Source of the DNA: Lysobacteraceae bacterium
GTDB taxonomy: Bacteria > Pseudomonadota > Gammaproteobacteria > Xanthomonadales > Rhodanobacteraceae
Length of the DNA stretch: 64,000 nucleotides
Assembly: GCA_028866435.1 (NCBI GenBank)
Contig: JAGWIC010000003.1
Location: 1-64,000 of the forward strand
Direction: 5' to 3'
Position numbers and translations under genes: made by a program. Under the pieces are notes generated by a model, which saw only the letters and a list, made by a program, of their open reading frames with translations, was not told the origin of the DNA and made no database searches. This document shows, one piece after another, positions 28,971-42,061 of this stretch; position 1 is the first letter of the stretch, and every line of letters starts with the position of its first letter.

Positions 28971-31850
28971 ATGCATAGCCCGGATCAGAATTCGACTGAT
29001 GGCACCGCTGATCACGTGGCCCATTCAAGCGAGAACTTCTATGCGGCGCTGTCCGAAATAGGCCAACTGCTGGTTCGCTCGCTGGACCCTCAGGTGCTTT
29101 ACGAGGCGGTGATCGAAGTGCTCGAGCGCAGGCTCGGCGCCATGCTGGTGATGCTCGGCGAGGTCGATCACGCCAGCGGCATGTTTTGCCGGACCGCTCC
29201 GGCGACCGTACCGGCCGGCAAGCAGGACATCTACCCGGACCGGCTGCCGCTGTCGGTCGCGCAGTTGCCGTTCTGGCAGGGGACGCCGCAGCTGGAGGCG
29301 GATATCCGTCAATTGCCGGGCTCGGATGCCGCTCGACAGGCTTACCTCCGGCACGGCGTCGTCGCGGTGGTCGCGGTGCCGGTGATGAAGTTCGGGGAAG
29401 TGTGCGCGGGCCTGCTGATCCGGGCCGGCCATGCGGGGTTTTTCTCGCCGCGGATGATCGAGTTGCTGCAGCAGGCCGCCGCGAGTATCGGCCTGGACAT
29501 GGAGGCGCGCGAACAACGCCTGCTGCTGTTGCGCGCGGCCCGCAAGGAGGCCCGCCAGCGGCGCGTCCTGCGCCTGCTCAGCGAGATGATCAAGGTGGTC
29601 ACGCACAGCGACAGCGAGCCGGCGCTGCTGGCCGATACCTGCGACGTGGCCCATCGGGTGGGCGGTTACCGGTTCGCCTGGATCGGCATGCTGGACCGCG
29701 ATGCGCCGGGCATCCTGCGGCTGTGCGCGAGTGCCGGCATGGCGGCGACGGCGCAACTGGATGAACGCTTCAGCCTGTCCGACCCGGCGCGCGCCGGCGA
29801 TGCGGTGGTGAACGCACTGGCGACCGGGCAACCCAGCATTTGCCACTTGCGGCCGGGAGCGCCCAGGGACTGGCCGCTGGAGGACACCGAACTCGATCTG
29901 GACGCCGTTCTCGCGCTGCCGCTGCGGGTGGAGGGGGTGATCGTGGGCGCCTTGGTGGTTGGCGCGACCCAGCCGGAGGCGTTTACCTCCGTCGAGACCC
30001 AGGTGTTCCAGGAGATCGGGGTCGAGCTCGGGCTGGGCATGCAGGTCCAGCGGGCCCAGGCGGCCAGGTTGGTGGCCGAACACGAGCTGCGCTTCAACCT
30101 GGAGCATTTCCACACCATCCTCTCCAACCAGTACTCCGGTTTGCTGGTGGTCTCCGAGCACGACACCGTGCGCTTCGCCAACGACGCCTTCTGCAAGCTC
30201 TATGGTTTCAGCGAGGCGCCTGCCGAGCTGGAAGGGCGGTCGTCGCAAGTGATCTACGCGCGGATCGCGCAGGTGTACCGCGACCCGCAGAAAGAACGGG
30301 CCAGGCTGAAGGAGATCATCGGCCTCAACGTGCCGGTCCGCGGCGACGAAGTGGCGATGGCCGACGGGCGGATCTTCCTGCGGGATTTCACCCCGATCCG
30401 GATCGACGGCATCCTGCGCGGCAGGATCTGGCAGCAGCGGGACATCACCGAACAGAAGGCGCACGAGGCCCGGGTCGAGCATCTGGCCTTCTACGATGTC
30501 GTTACCGGCCTGCCCAATCGACGCCTGCTGTTCAATCTGCTGGAGCAGGCGCGCGCCGACGCGGGGGAACGCGGCGCGCTGCTGGCCGTGGGCATACTCG
30601 ACCTGGACCGCTTCAAGAGCGTCAACGACACCATCGGCCACGAAGGCGGCGACCAGGTGCTGGTCGAGGCCTCCTCGCGGATACTGGGCATGTTGCGCGA
30701 AGCCGACGTGCTGGCCCGTTTCGGCGGCGACGAATTTGCCCTGCTCATTCCCGGGCTGGACGGCCCCGAGCAACTCGACGTCATCGGCCGCTGCATACTG
30801 CAGGCCCTGCGCGCGCCGTTCAGCCTGATGAGCGAGCAACTCTACCTGTCGGCCAGTATCGGCTGGACCCTGTACCCGCTGGACAATGCCGATGCCGAGG
30901 GCCTGGTCCGGCACGCCGACATGGCGATGTACGCGGCCAAGGAGGAGGGAAAGGACCGTGGCCTGCTGTACGAGCCGGCGATGGAGGCCGAGTCGCAGCG
31001 GCTGCAGGCGATGCGGGAACGAATGGCCCAGGCCCTGCTGCATGACCACCTGAAACTGGCGTTCCAGCCCATTGTCTACATCGACGGCCTGCCCGGCGTG
31101 CAGGGCGTTGCCGGCATGGAGGCGCTGCTGCGGCTGAACGACAGCGGCCAGGAGCTGGTTGCGCCGGGCAGCTTCATGCATGTGCTGGACGATCCGCAGC
31201 TGGCCCGCCCGATCGGCCGGTTCGTGCTCGGCGAGGCGCTGCGCCAGTGCCAGGAGTGGTTGCGGGTCGGCATTTCCATTCCGGTTTCCGTCAACATCAG
31301 CACGCGCCACCTCCTGCACCCGGCTTTTTTCAGCGATATCGACGCCGCGCTGGAGAATTACCCCGACGTGATGGACGTGGGCTTCGGCATCGAGGTCACC
31401 GAGACCGGGCCGAGCATGGATCATGCGCGCGCCAAGATCGTGATCGAGGAATGCCGTCACCGCGGCATCCGGGTGGGGCTGGACGATTTCGGCACCGGAT
31501 CGGCGTCGTTGAGCCATATCCAGCAGCTGGACATCGAGCATATCAAGCTCGACCAGAGCTTTGTGCGCGACATTCTCGGCGACGAGCGCAACATGGCGAT
31601 CGCGGCGGGGGTGATCACCACGGCCCGCATGCTGGCCAAGATCGTGATCGCCGAAGGCGTCGAGACGGCGGAGCAGGGGGACCTGCTCGCCTCGCTGGGA
31701 TGCCACCAGTTGCAGGGGTTTTCGATTTCGCGGCCCATGCCCGGCGAACTGGTGCCGGCGTGGGTCGCGCGCTGGGCGCCGCCGAGTTCATGGACCAGCC
31801 TGGCCAACGAACGTCAGTCGTTGCTGGTCAGGCACGCCGATGGCGCATGA
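28971..31850 (+). CDS. GAF-PAS-GGDEF-EAL c-di-GMP turnover protein (both catalytic motifs canonical; RxxD I-site)
   Basis: LREADVLARFGGDEFALLIPG (RxxD five residues before GGDEF); EALLRL, SVNIS, EVTET, LDDFGTGSASL, IKLDQSFV, AEGVET, QGFSISRPMP. Confidence 0.93.
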   Translation: MHSPDQNSTDGTADHVAHSSENFYAALSEIGQLLVRSLDPQVLYEAVIEVLERRLGAMLVMLGEVDHASGMFCRTAPATVPAGKQDIYPDRLPLSVAQLPFWQGTPQLEADIRQLPGSDAARQAYLRHGVVAVVAVPVMKFGEVCAGLLIRAGHAGFFSPRMIELLQQAAASIGLDMEAREQRLLLLRAARKEARQRRVLRLLSEMIKVVTHSDSEPALLADTCDVAHRVGGYRFAWIGMLDRDAPGILRLCASAGMAATAQLDERFSLSDPARAGDAVVNALATGQPSICHLRPGAPRDWPLEDTELDLDAVLALPLRVEGVIVGALVVGATQPEAFTSVETQVFQEIGVELGLGMQVQRAQAARLVAEHELRFNLEHFHTILSNQYSGLLVVSEHDTVRFANDAFCKLYGFSEAPAELEGRSSQVIYARIAQVYRDPQKERARLKEIIGLNVPVRGDEVAMADGRIFLRDFTPIRIDGILRGRIWQQRDITEQKAHEARVEHLAFYDVVTGLPNRRLLFNLLEQARADAGERGALLAVGILDLDRFKSVNDTIGHEGGDQVLVEASSRILGMLREADVLARFGGDEFALLIPGLDGPEQLDVIGRCILQALRAPFSLMSEQLYLSASIGWTLYPLDNADAEGLVRHADMAMYAAKEEGKDRGLLYEPAMEAESQRLQAMRERMAQALLHDHLKLAFQPIVYIDGLPGVQGVAGMEALLRLNDSGQELVAPGSFMHVLDDPQLARPIGRFVLGEALRQCQEWLRVGISIPVSVNISTRHLLHPAFFSDIDAALENYPDVMDVGFGIEVTETGPSMDHARAKIVIEECRHRGIRVGLDDFGTGSASLSHIQQLDIEHIKLDQSFVRDILGDERNMAIAAGVITTARMLAKIVIAEGVETAEQGDLLASLGCHQLQGFSISRPMPGELVPAWVARWAPPSSWTSLANERQSLLVRHADGA

Positions 31851-31956
31851 GCCCGCGCGCGGACGCCGGCAGGCGCGGCAGTGGTACGGATCAGGCGCAA
31901 CCTCTAAGATCGGCGCCATGAATCGGCGGTTTTGAACCCCCCGGCAGGAGCTCAGC

Positions 31957-32310
31957 ATGAAACCGATGGCTGCCCGTCAGGGCATCATTTCCCTGAAAAT
32001 CAAGGACGCCGCTTCGCTGTTCAACGCGTACATGCCGTTCCTCAAGCATGGCGGGCTCTTCGCGGCGACGTCCCAGACCTATGCGCTCGGTGACGAGGTG
32101 GTCCTGCTGGTGAGCCTGGCGGAGGAAACCGAGCGCCTGTCGGTCGTCGGCAAGGTGGTCTGGATCAGCCCGGTGGGCGCCCAGGGCAACCGCGTCGCCG
32201 GCATAGGCGTCCATTTCAACGAGTCGGGCGATGCCGAGGCGGCCCGCAGCCGCATCGAGAACATCCTCGCCGGCACGCTGGGTTCGGATCGCCCCACGCA
32301 TACGATGTGA
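31957..32310 (+). CDS. pilZ: PilZ-domain type IV pilus assembly protein
   Basis: [81 protein letters not shown]. Confidence 0.95.
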   Translation: MKPMAARQGIISLKIKDAASLFNAYMPFLKHGGLFAATSQTYALGDEVVLLVSLAEETERLSVVGKVVWISPVGAQGNRVAGIGVHFNESGDAEAARSRIENILAGTLGSDRPTHTM

Positions 32311-32369
32311 CGGCACGCCGTCGGTCGAGGGCACCGGCAAAAAAACCGCATCCAATCGACCGGCAAGGC

Positions 32370-32397
32370 TTGTTGTACCCCTGCGCACTGATACAAT
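32370..32397 (+). promoter_or_regulatory. Predicted sigma70 promoter of the nuo operon
   Basis: TTGTTG, 16 bp, TACAAT with extended -10 (TGATACAAT). Confidence 0.6.
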
Positions 32398-32578
32398 GGC
32401 GAGATTCGCGAATCCATCTCGCGGAACGTCGGACGCTTGCGGACGAAATTCTGCAAGCGTGCCGCGCAGTCTGTTGCCGCGTCGGCCTGCCGAATCGAAA
32501 TCGCCAGATCGTGAATTACCGGGACCCCCCATCCCCACGATCACTGATGCGCCTGTTGGTGCGGAGGTAAGTTGCATC

Positions 32579-32925
32579 GTGCTTGCCGAATATTGGCCTG
32601 TCCTGTTGTTCATCGGCGTTGCCACCGGTCTCGGCCTGGTACTGCTCGCGCTCGGCCTGCTGGCCGGCCCACGTCGCCCCGGTGCGGAAAAGCTTTCGCC
32701 CTACGAGTGCGGTTTCGAAGCCTTCGAGGACGCACGCATGCGCTTCGACGTGCGCTATTACCTGCTCGCCATCCTGTTCATCATCTTCGACCTGGAAATC
32801 GCCTTCCTGTTTCCGTGGGCGGTGGTGTTCCGGCAGATCGGCCTGGTTGCCTTGATCGAGATGGGCCTGTTCCTGCTGTTGCTGGTGGTCGGCTTTGCCT
32901 ACGTGTGGAAGAAGGGAGCGCTGGA

Positions 32926-32935
<10 letters not shown>
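32579..32935 (+). CDS. nuoA: NADH-quinone oxidoreductase subunit A (GTG start)
   Basis: [49 protein letters not shown]. Confidence 0.97.
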
Positions 32936-33483
<548 letters not shown>

Positions 33484-33492
33484 GGCCCTGAT

Positions 33493-34221
33493 ATGTCAGC
33501 TACATCCACGACCTCGCTGGCGGAACAACTCGTTGCGCGATTCGGCGACACGCTCAAGGTCAGTTCGGCCCGGCAGGAGGTCACCGCCGAGGTGGCCGCC
33601 GGCGACCTGGTCGCGGTGGCCACCGCCCTGCGCGACGAGGCGGCCTTCCGCTTCTGCGAACTGATCGATCTGTGCGGCATCGACTACCTCGGTTACGGCC
33701 AGGTCGAGTGGGATACCGAAACCATCTCCGGCACCGGCTTCTCGCGCGGTGTCGAGGGCCAGGCGCAGGGGCGTTTCAACTGGGCCGGCCGGCCGCGTGA
33801 CGTCGCCGCGCCGCGCCGCTTCGCCGCGGTGGTCCAGTTGCTGTCGATCGAACACAACCGTCGCCTGCGCTTGCGCGTGTTCTGCGCAGACGACGGCTTG
33901 CCGCTGCTGCCATCGCTGACCGCGGTGTGGCCGGGCGTGAACTGGTTCGAGCGCGAGGCGTTCGACCTGTACGGGATCATCTTCGATGGCCACCCCGACC
34001 TGCGCCGCATCCTTACCGACTACGGCTTCGTCGGGCATCCGTTCCGCAAGGATTTTCCGCTGGTCGGCAACGTCGAGGTCCGCTACGACGCCGAGCAGAA
34101 GCGCGTGGTCTACGAGCCGGTGTCGATCGAGCCGCGCGTGCTGGTGCCGCGAACCATCCGCAACGACGCCGACCTGATGCAGGCCAAGGCCGAAGCCGCT
34201 GACCACTGGCGGGAGAATTGA
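33493..34221 (+). CDS. nuoC: NADH-quinone oxidoreductase subunit C
   Basis: [47 protein letters not shown]. Confidence 0.98.
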   Translation: MSATSTTSLAEQLVARFGDTLKVSSARQEVTAEVAAGDLVAVATALRDEAAFRFCELIDLCGIDYLGYGQVEWDTETISGTGFSRGVEGQAQGRFNWAGRPRDVAAPRRFAAVVQLLSIEHNRRLRLRVFCADDGLPLLPSLTAVWPGVNWFEREAFDLYGIIFDGHPDLRRILTDYGFVGHPFRKDFPLVGNVEVRYDAEQKRVVYEPVSIEPRVLVPRTIRNDADLMQAKAEAADHWREN

Positions 34222-34223
34222 GC

Positions 34224-35477
34224 ATGCAGGAAATCCGCAACTACACGATGAACTTCGGCCCGCAGCATCCGGCCGCGCATGGCGTGCTGCGCCTGTTGCT
34301 GGAGATGGATGGCGAAACCGTCGTACGCACCGATCCGCATGTGGGCCTGCTGCATCGTGGCACCGAGAAGCTGTGCGAATCCAAGCCGTTCAACCAGTCC
34401 ATCGGCTACATGGATCGCCTCGACTACGTCTCGATGATGTGCAACGAGCATGCCTACGTGAAGGCGATCGAGAACCTGCTGGGGATCGAGGCACCGGAAC
34501 GCGCACAGTACATCCGCACCATGTTCGACGAGATCACGCGGATCCTGAACCACCTGATGTGGATCGGTTCGAGCGCGCTCGACCTCGGCGCCATGGCGGT
34601 TTTCCTCTACGCGTTCCGCGAGCGCGAAGAGTTGATGGATCTGTACGAGGCGGTCTCGGGCGCGCGCATGCACGCCACCTATTACCGCCCCGGTGGCGTC
34701 TACCGCGACCTGCCGGCGCAGATGCCGCAGTACCGCCAGTCGCCCTGGCACAAGGGCAAGGACCTGCAGCGCCTGAACAGCTGGCGCGAAGGCTCGATGC
34801 TGGACTTCATCGATGCGTTCACCGCCGACTTCCCCTCGAAAGTGGATGAATACGAGACGCTGCTGACCAACAACCGGATATGGAAGCAGCGCACCGTCGG
34901 CATCGGCGTGGTTTCGCCGGAACTGGCCAAGGCCTGGGGCATGACCGGGCCGATGCTGCGCGGTTCGGGCGTCGAGTGGGACCTGCGCAAGAAGCAGCCC
35001 TATGCGAAGTACGCCGACGTCGATTTCGACATCCCGGTCGGGGTCAACGGCGACTGCTACGACCGCTATCTGGTTCGGGTCGAGGAGATGCGCCAGTCGA
35101 ACCGGATCATCAGCCAGTGCGCGCGGTGGCTGCGGGCGAATCCCGGTCCGGTGATGGTGCGCAACTTCAAGGTGGCGCCACCGTCGCGGGTCGAGATGAA
35201 GGAGGACATGGAAGCGATGATCCATCACTTCAAGTTGTTCACCGAAGGTTATTGCGTGCCGGCCGGCGAAACCTATGCCGCGGTCGAGGCGCCGAAGGGC
35301 GAGTTCGGCTGCTACCTGGTTTCCGACGGCGCCAACAAGCCGTTCCGCGTGCATCTGCGTGCGCCGGGCTTTGCCCACCTGTCATCCATGGACTCCATCG
35401 TGCGCGGCCACATGCTCGCCGACGTGGTGGCCATGATCGGTTCCTATGACCTCGTGTTCGGCGAAGTGGACCGATGA
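34224..35477 (+). CDS. nuoD: NADH-quinone oxidoreductase subunit D
   Basis: [42 protein letters not shown]. Confidence 0.99.
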   Translation: MQEIRNYTMNFGPQHPAAHGVLRLLLEMDGETVVRTDPHVGLLHRGTEKLCESKPFNQSIGYMDRLDYVSMMCNEHAYVKAIENLLGIEAPERAQYIRTMFDEITRILNHLMWIGSSALDLGAMAVFLYAFREREELMDLYEAVSGARMHATYYRPGGVYRDLPAQMPQYRQSPWHKGKDLQRLNSWREGSMLDFIDAFTADFPSKVDEYETLLTNNRIWKQRTVGIGVVSPELAKAWGMTGPMLRGSGVEWDLRKKQPYAKYADVDFDIPVGVNGDCYDRYLVRVEEMRQSNRIISQCARWLRANPGPVMVRNFKVAPPSRVEMKEDMEAMIHHFKLFTEGYCVPAGETYAAVEAPKGEFGCYLVSDGANKPFRVHLRAPGFAHLSSMDSIVRGHMLADVVAMIGSYDLVFGEVDR

Positions 35478-35654
35478 ATACGGGATACGGGACACGGGAC
35501 ACGGGATTCGGTCGAGGGGGCTGCATCGACCGATGGCCGTCCGCTTCGATTGCCGCCATTCAGATCAGTTGCAACTTTCACGTTGGGTCTCGGTTTGCCG
35601 GGAAGCGGGTTGGCTCGTGCCGAACCCCGAATCCCGAATCCCGGATCCCGGAGT
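35478..35654. repeat. Intergenic inverted repeat with exact 7-bp tandem arms (ATACGGG/ACACGGG and CCGAATC/CCGGATC), nuoD-nuoE
   Basis: ATACGGG ATACGGG ACACGGG ACACGGG ATTCGGT (35478-35512) and CCGAACC CCGAATC CCGAATC CCGGATC CCGGAGT (35620-35654); arms are imperfect reverse complements. Confidence 0.88.
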
Positions 35655-35661
35655 TCAAGGC

Positions 35662-36189
35662 ATGAAAGCCACCGGACATTTCGAGCAGGTCAGGCACGTC
35701 GATCCGCTCGTCGTACTCACCGAGCACACCCGCCATCACGTTGACGAATGGGTGGCCAAGTTTCCGCCGGACCGCAAGCGCTCGGCGTTGATCCAGGGCC
35801 TGTTTGCCGCGCAGGAGCAGAACCGGGGCTTCCTCACCGACGACCTCATCGTCGCCGTGGCGAAGTACCTGGAGCTGCCTCCGGTCTGGGCCTACGAGGT
35901 GGCCAGCTTCTACTCGATGCTGGAGACGAAGCCGGTGGGCCGCAACAACGTGGCGATCTGCACCAACATCTCGTGCTGGCTCAACGGCGCCGAGGATCTG
36001 GTGAGGCATTGCGAGGAGAAACTTGGCATCAAGCTTGGCGAGAGCACGGCGGACGGCCGCGTGTACCTCAAGCGGGAAGAGGAGTGCATCGCCGCCTGCG
36101 TCTATGCGCCGGCGATGACGGTCAACGGGCATTACCACGAGCGTCTCACTGCCGAGAAGCTCGACGCCATTCTGGACGGGTTGGAGTAA
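35662..36189 (+). CDS. nuoE: NADH-quinone oxidoreductase subunit E
   Basis: SALIQGLFAAQEQNRGFLTDDLI; VGRNNVAICTNISCWLNGAEDL; EECIAACVYAPAMTVNGHYHE. Confidence 0.97.
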   Translation: MKATGHFEQVRHVDPLVVLTEHTRHHVDEWVAKFPPDRKRSALIQGLFAAQEQNRGFLTDDLIVAVAKYLELPPVWAYEVASFYSMLETKPVGRNNVAICTNISCWLNGAEDLVRHCEEKLGIKLGESTADGRVYLKREEECIAACVYAPAMTVNGHYHERLTAEKLDAILDGLE

Positions 36190-36192
36190 GTC

Positions 36193-37517
<1,325 letters not shown>

Positions 37518-37521
<4 letters not shown>

Positions 37522-39842
37522 GCGCGCAACCGACCTCCACTGCACCCGAGCTGCTCAATATCGAGGTCGACGGCAAGCCGACCCAGATCCGCAAGGGCGC
37601 CATGATCATCGAGGCCGCCGACGCGATCGGCGTGGCGATTCCGCGCTTCTGCTACCACCGCAAGCTGCCGATCGCGGCCAACTGCCGCATGTGCCTGGTG
37701 GACGTGGAACTGGGCGGCAGGATGATGCCCAAGCCGCAGCCGGCCTGTGCCACGCCGGTGGCCGAGGGCATGAAGGTGACGACGCGCTCGGAAAAGGCGC
37801 TGAAGTTCCAGAAAGACGTGATGGAATTCCTGCTGATCAACCACCCGCTGGATTGCCCGATCTGCGACCAGGGTGGCGAGTGCGAGCTGCAGGACGTGGC
37901 CCTGGGCTACGGCCGCAGCGTGTCGCGCTACACCGAGCGCAAGCGCACCGTGGCCGACGAAAACCTCGGGCCGCTGGTGGCCACCGAGATGACCCGCTGC
38001 ATCCAGTGCACGCGCTGCGTGCGCTTCACCAGCGAGATCGCCGGCAGCTACGAGCTCGGTGGCATGAACCGCGGCGAGAACCTGCAGATCGGGACCTATA
38101 TCGGCAAGACGATCGTGACCGAGCTGTCGGGCAACATCATCGACGTCTGCCCGGTGGGGGCGTTGACCAACAAGCCGTTCCAGTTCAAGGCCCGCGCCTG
38201 GGAGCTGATCGCCAAGCCGTCGATCGGTTACCACGACGCCCTCGGCTCCAACCTGTGGCTGCATACGCGCCGCGGCGAAGTGCTGCGCACGGTGCCGCGT
38301 GACAACGAAGCGGTCAACGAGTGCTGGTTGTCCGATCGCGACCGCTACAGCCACCAGGGCCTGTACGCCGACGATCGCATCAGCGCGCCGGAGGTCAAGC
38401 GCAACGGCCAGTGGCACGCCACCACCTGGGACGATGCGCTGCAGGTCGCCGCCGAGACGCTGAAGAAGGCGCCGGGCAGCGAGCTCGGCGTGCTGGTGCA
38501 TCCGGCCGCCTCGAACGAGGAGGGCGACCTGCTGGTGCGGCTGGCGCGCGGCCTCGGCAGCGCGCACGTCGACCATCGGCTGCGCCAGCTCGATTTTGCG
38601 GACAACGCGGCGGCGCGACCGTTCGCATTGCCGGTGGCGGAGATCGACCAGGCCAGGGCCGTCCTGCTGGTCGGCTCGGACCTGCGCCACGAGATGCCGC
38701 TGCTCAACCATCGCGTGCACCAGGCGAGCAAGCGTGGCGCCAGGGTGTACGCGGTCAACCCCGCACGCTTCGATTTCAACTACCCGTTGGCCGCCGAGTC
38801 GGTCGTCGCGCCGCCGGCCATGGTCGATGCCTTGCTGGCGCTGGCCGCGGCGGCCGTCCGCGCCGGTGCGACGGCGCCAGCCGGGCTGGCCGAGGCGATC
38901 GCGGCGGCGCCGGTCGCTCAGGCCGACATCGAGGCGATTGCCGCGCTGAAGTCGGGCCGTTCGGTGGTGATCCTGGGCGAGGCGGCGGTCACCCATCCGC
39001 AGGCGTCATGGTTGCGCGCGGTCGCCCGCTTCATTGCCGACGCCACCGGCGCGGCCTGCAACGAACTGCCGGTCGGCGCCAACGCGGTCGGCCTGAGCCG
39101 GCTGGGCGTCCTGCCGGGGAACGGCGGGCTCGATGCGCACGCGATGCTGGCGCAACCGCGCAAGAGCTACCTGCTCTACGGAGTCGAGCCGCCGCTGGAT
39201 TTCGCCGACGGCGACACCACGCTCAAGGCGCTGCATACGGCGGAACAGGTCGTGGCCTTCACCTCCTACGCCAGCGCGGCCTTGCGCGATGTGGCCGACG
39301 TGATCCTGCCGATCGCCCTGCTGCCGGAGATGGATGCCACGCTGGTGAACGTCGATGGTCTGGCCCAGGCCGTGCCGGCCGGCGGCAAGGCACCCGGCCA
39401 GACCCGGCCGGGCTGGAAGGTCCTGCGCGCGCTGGGTGGCCTGCTGCAGCTGGCCGGCTTCGAGTTTGACGATATCGACGGCCTGCGCCAGGGCATCGCC
39501 GAGCGCGCCGTGGCGCCACGCGATGGCCTTTCGGCGCGCGCTGCCGCCGCTGGCCTGACCCGGCTGGCCAACTGGCCGATCTATCGCACGGATGCCGTGC
39601 TGCGCCGCGCCACCGCGCTCAATGCGCATCCACTCAATCGCGCCGCCGCCGCGCGACTGAATCCACGCGATGCCGAGCGTCTGGGCCTGGCCGACGGTGT
39701 GACGGTGGGGGTCGAGCATTCGCGGCTTCCGCTGCTGGTCGACGATGCCGTGCCCGAGGGCGCGGTGTGGATCGAAGCCGGTCACGAACTCACCGCGACG
39801 CTGCCGCCTTATGGCGCGTCCATCACCTTGACCAAGGCCTGA
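37518..39842 (+). CDS. nuoG: NADH-quinone oxidoreductase subunit G
   Basis: [50 protein letters not shown]. Confidence 0.98.
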
Positions 39843-39845
39843 CAG

Positions 39846-40898
39846 ATGCTTGATCAACTCGTCCACCAGCTCGGTCTGCCGCTGCTCTACATCCTGGCGA
39901 TCGTGCTTCCGCTGGTCATCGCGGTGGCCATGTTCGTCTACTGGGAGCGCAAGGTCATCGGCTGGATGCACGTGCGCATGGGGCCGAACAAGATCGGCCC
40001 GTTCGGCGTGCTGCAGGCCTTTGCCGACGTGGTGAAGCTGCTCGTGAAGGAAGTGATCCTGCCGACCAAGGCCAATCGTTTCCTGTACTACATGGCGCCG
40101 ATGATCGCGCTGGTTCCGGCGCTGGCGGCGTGGGCGGTGGTGCCGTTCAGCAGCAGGATGGTGCTGTCCAACGCGAATGCGGGCGTGCTGTACCTGCTGG
40201 CGATGACCTCGATGGGGGTCTACGGCATCATCATCGCCGGCTGGGCCTCGAATTCGCGTTATGCCATGTTGGGTGCCATGCGCTCGGCGGCCCAGGTGAT
40301 CTCCTACGAGCTGGCGATGGGCCTGTGCCTGGTCTGCGTGCTGGTACTGGCCGGCAGCCTCAACCTCAGCGACATCGTCAACGCGCAGGCGGGCACCAAG
40401 GGCTTCTTCAGCTGGTACTGGTTGCCGTTGCTGCCGGTGTTCGTGATCTATTTCATCTCCGGCGTGGCCGAGACCAATCGCGCCCCCTTCGACGTGGCCG
40501 AGGGCGAGTCGGAGATCGTCGCCGGCTTCCATGTGGAGTATTCCGGTTCGGCGTTCGCGCTGTTCTTCCTGGCCGAATACGCCAACATGATCCTGGTCAG
40601 CTTCCTGGCCTCGGTCCTGTTCCTGGGCGGCTGGCTCAGCCCGCTGCAGGGTTGGGTGCACGCCGATGCGCCGGGCTGGATCAACTGGATCTGGACCGGT
40701 GGTTTCATCTGGCTGTTCATCAAGGCGTTCCTGATGAGCTTCCTGTTCCTGTGGTTCCGCGCCGCGTTCCCCCGCTACCGCTATGACCAGATCATGCGGC
40801 TGGGCTGGAAGGTGTTCATCCCGATCGCCATCGCCTGGGTGATGGTCGCCGGCTGCATGAAGTATTTCGGCGTGGTCGGCCACGGCCTGGGGTCTTAA
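39846..40898 (+). CDS. nuoH: NADH-quinone oxidoreductase subunit H
   Basis: [59 protein letters not shown]. Confidence 0.99.
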   Translation: MLDQLVHQLGLPLLYILAIVLPLVIAVAMFVYWERKVIGWMHVRMGPNKIGPFGVLQAFADVVKLLVKEVILPTKANRFLYYMAPMIALVPALAAWAVVPFSSRMVLSNANAGVLYLLAMTSMGVYGIIIAGWASNSRYAMLGAMRSAAQVISYELAMGLCLVCVLVLAGSLNLSDIVNAQAGTKGFFSWYWLPLLPVFVIYFISGVAETNRAPFDVAEGESEIVAGFHVEYSGSAFALFFLAEYANMILVSFLASVLFLGGWLSPLQGWVHADAPGWINWIWTGGFIWLFIKAFLMSFLFLWFRAAFPRYRYDQIMRLGWKVFIPIAIAWVMVAGCMKYFGVVGHGLGS

Positions 40899-40901
40899 GC
40901 A

Positions 40902-41393
40902 ATGAACTCGATTACCCGCTACCTGAAGAGCCTGCTGCTGCTGGAGCTGTTCCGCGGCATGGCGCTGACCATGGGCTACATGTTCAAGCCCAAGTACACC
41001 GTGCGCTACCCGATGGAGCACATTCCCAAGTCGAACCGGTTCCGTGGCCTGCATGCGCTTCGCCGTTACGCCAACGGCGAGGAACGCTGCATCGCCTGCA
41101 AGCTGTGCGAGGCGGTGTGCCCCGCGCTGGCGATCACCATCGATTCCGCCCCGCGCGAATCCGATGGGCAGCGCCGCACCACGCGCTACGACATCGACTT
41201 GTTCAAATGCATTTTTTGCGGTTTCTGCGAAGAGAGCTGCCCGGTCGACTCGATCGTCGAAACCTCGATTCATGAATACCACTTCGAGCATCGTGGCGAG
41301 AACGTGGTGACCAAGCAGCAGCTGCTGGCCATCGGTGATCGATTCGAGCGGCAGATCGCCGCCGACCGCGCACAAGATGCAGCATACCGCTGA
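40902..41393 (+). CDS. nuoI: NADH-quinone oxidoreductase subunit I
   Basis: Two 4Fe-4S motifs: [13 protein letters not shown] and [16 protein letters not shown]. Confidence 0.99.
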   Translation: MNSITRYLKSLLLLELFRGMALTMGYMFKPKYTVRYPMEHIPKSNRFRGLHALRRYANGEERCIACKLCEAVCPALAITIDSAPRESDGQRRTTRYDIDLFKCIFCGFCEESCPVDSIVETSIHEYHFEHRGENVVTKQQLLAIGDRFERQIAADRAQDAAYR

Positions 41394-41401
41394 GGCCAAC
41401 G

Positions 41402-42061
41402 ATGACTTCCGAACTGCTACAACTCATCTGTTTCTACGCTTTCAGCTTCGTCACCGTGGCGGCGGCGCTGTCGGTGATCACGTTGAAGAACACCGTGCAC
41501 GCGGTGCTGGCCCTGGTGCTGACCTTCTTCAGCTCGGCCTGCCTGTGGATGCTGCTGGATGCGGAGTTCCTCGCGCTGGCGCTGATCGTGGTCTACGTCG
41601 GCGCGGTGATGGTGCTGTTCCTTTTCGTGGTGATGATGCTGGACATCGACCAGGAAAGGATGCGCGAGGGGTTCGTCAAGTTTCTTCCGGTCGGCCTCGT
41701 CGTGGCCATGGTGATGCTGGCCGAAATGCTGGGCCTGATCGGCGTGCGGGCGATGCACGCGCAGGTGCTCGGTGCCGATCCCGCGGCGCTCGCGGGGGTT
41801 TCCAACACGGCGTGGCTGGGGCTGGCGCTGTACACGAAATTCCTGCTGCCGTTCGAGATCGCCGCGCTGATCCTGACCGTGGGCGTGGTGGCGGCGGTTG
41901 CGCTGACGCTGCGCCAGCGCGGCGACGCGCGCTACGAGTCGGCCAGCCAGCAGGTCAAGATCGATCCGCGCGATCGCATCCGTGTCGTGAAGATGGCGGC
42001 CGTGCGCAACGACGAGTCGAATGCCGTCGACGACAACGCATCACAGGAGCCGCGCCCATGA
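41402..42061 (+). CDS. nuoJ: NADH-quinone oxidoreductase subunit J
   Basis: [52 protein letters not shown]. Confidence 0.98.
   Translation: MTSELLQLICFYAFSFVTVAAALSVITLKNTVHAVLALVLTFFSSACLWMLLDAEFLALALIVVYVGAVMVLFLFVVMMLDIDQERMREGFVKFLPVGLVVAMVMLAEMLGLIGVRAMHAQVLGADPAALAGVSNTAWLGLALYTKFLLPFEIAALILTVGVVAAVALTLRQRGDARYESASQQVKIDPRDRIRVVKMAAVRNDESNAVDDNASQEPRP

Noticed and set aside
29025-31706. 893-aa minus-strand ORF opposite the GGDEF/EAL gene
   Set aside because: Composition typical of GC-skewed antisense shadow; no recognizable domain; sense strand has full motifs.
35446-35661. N-terminal extension of the nuoE ORF and short ORFs 35474-35665 / 35550-35744
   Set aside because: They translate the heptad-repeat element; homology begins at MKATGHFEQV (35662).
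39006-41399. 797-aa minus-strand ORF opposite nuoG-nuoI (and similar at 42329-44446, 44386-45951, 45948-47888, 54879-57053)
   Set aside because: Shadow ORFs of high-GC codon usage opposite unambiguous nuo/pnp genes.
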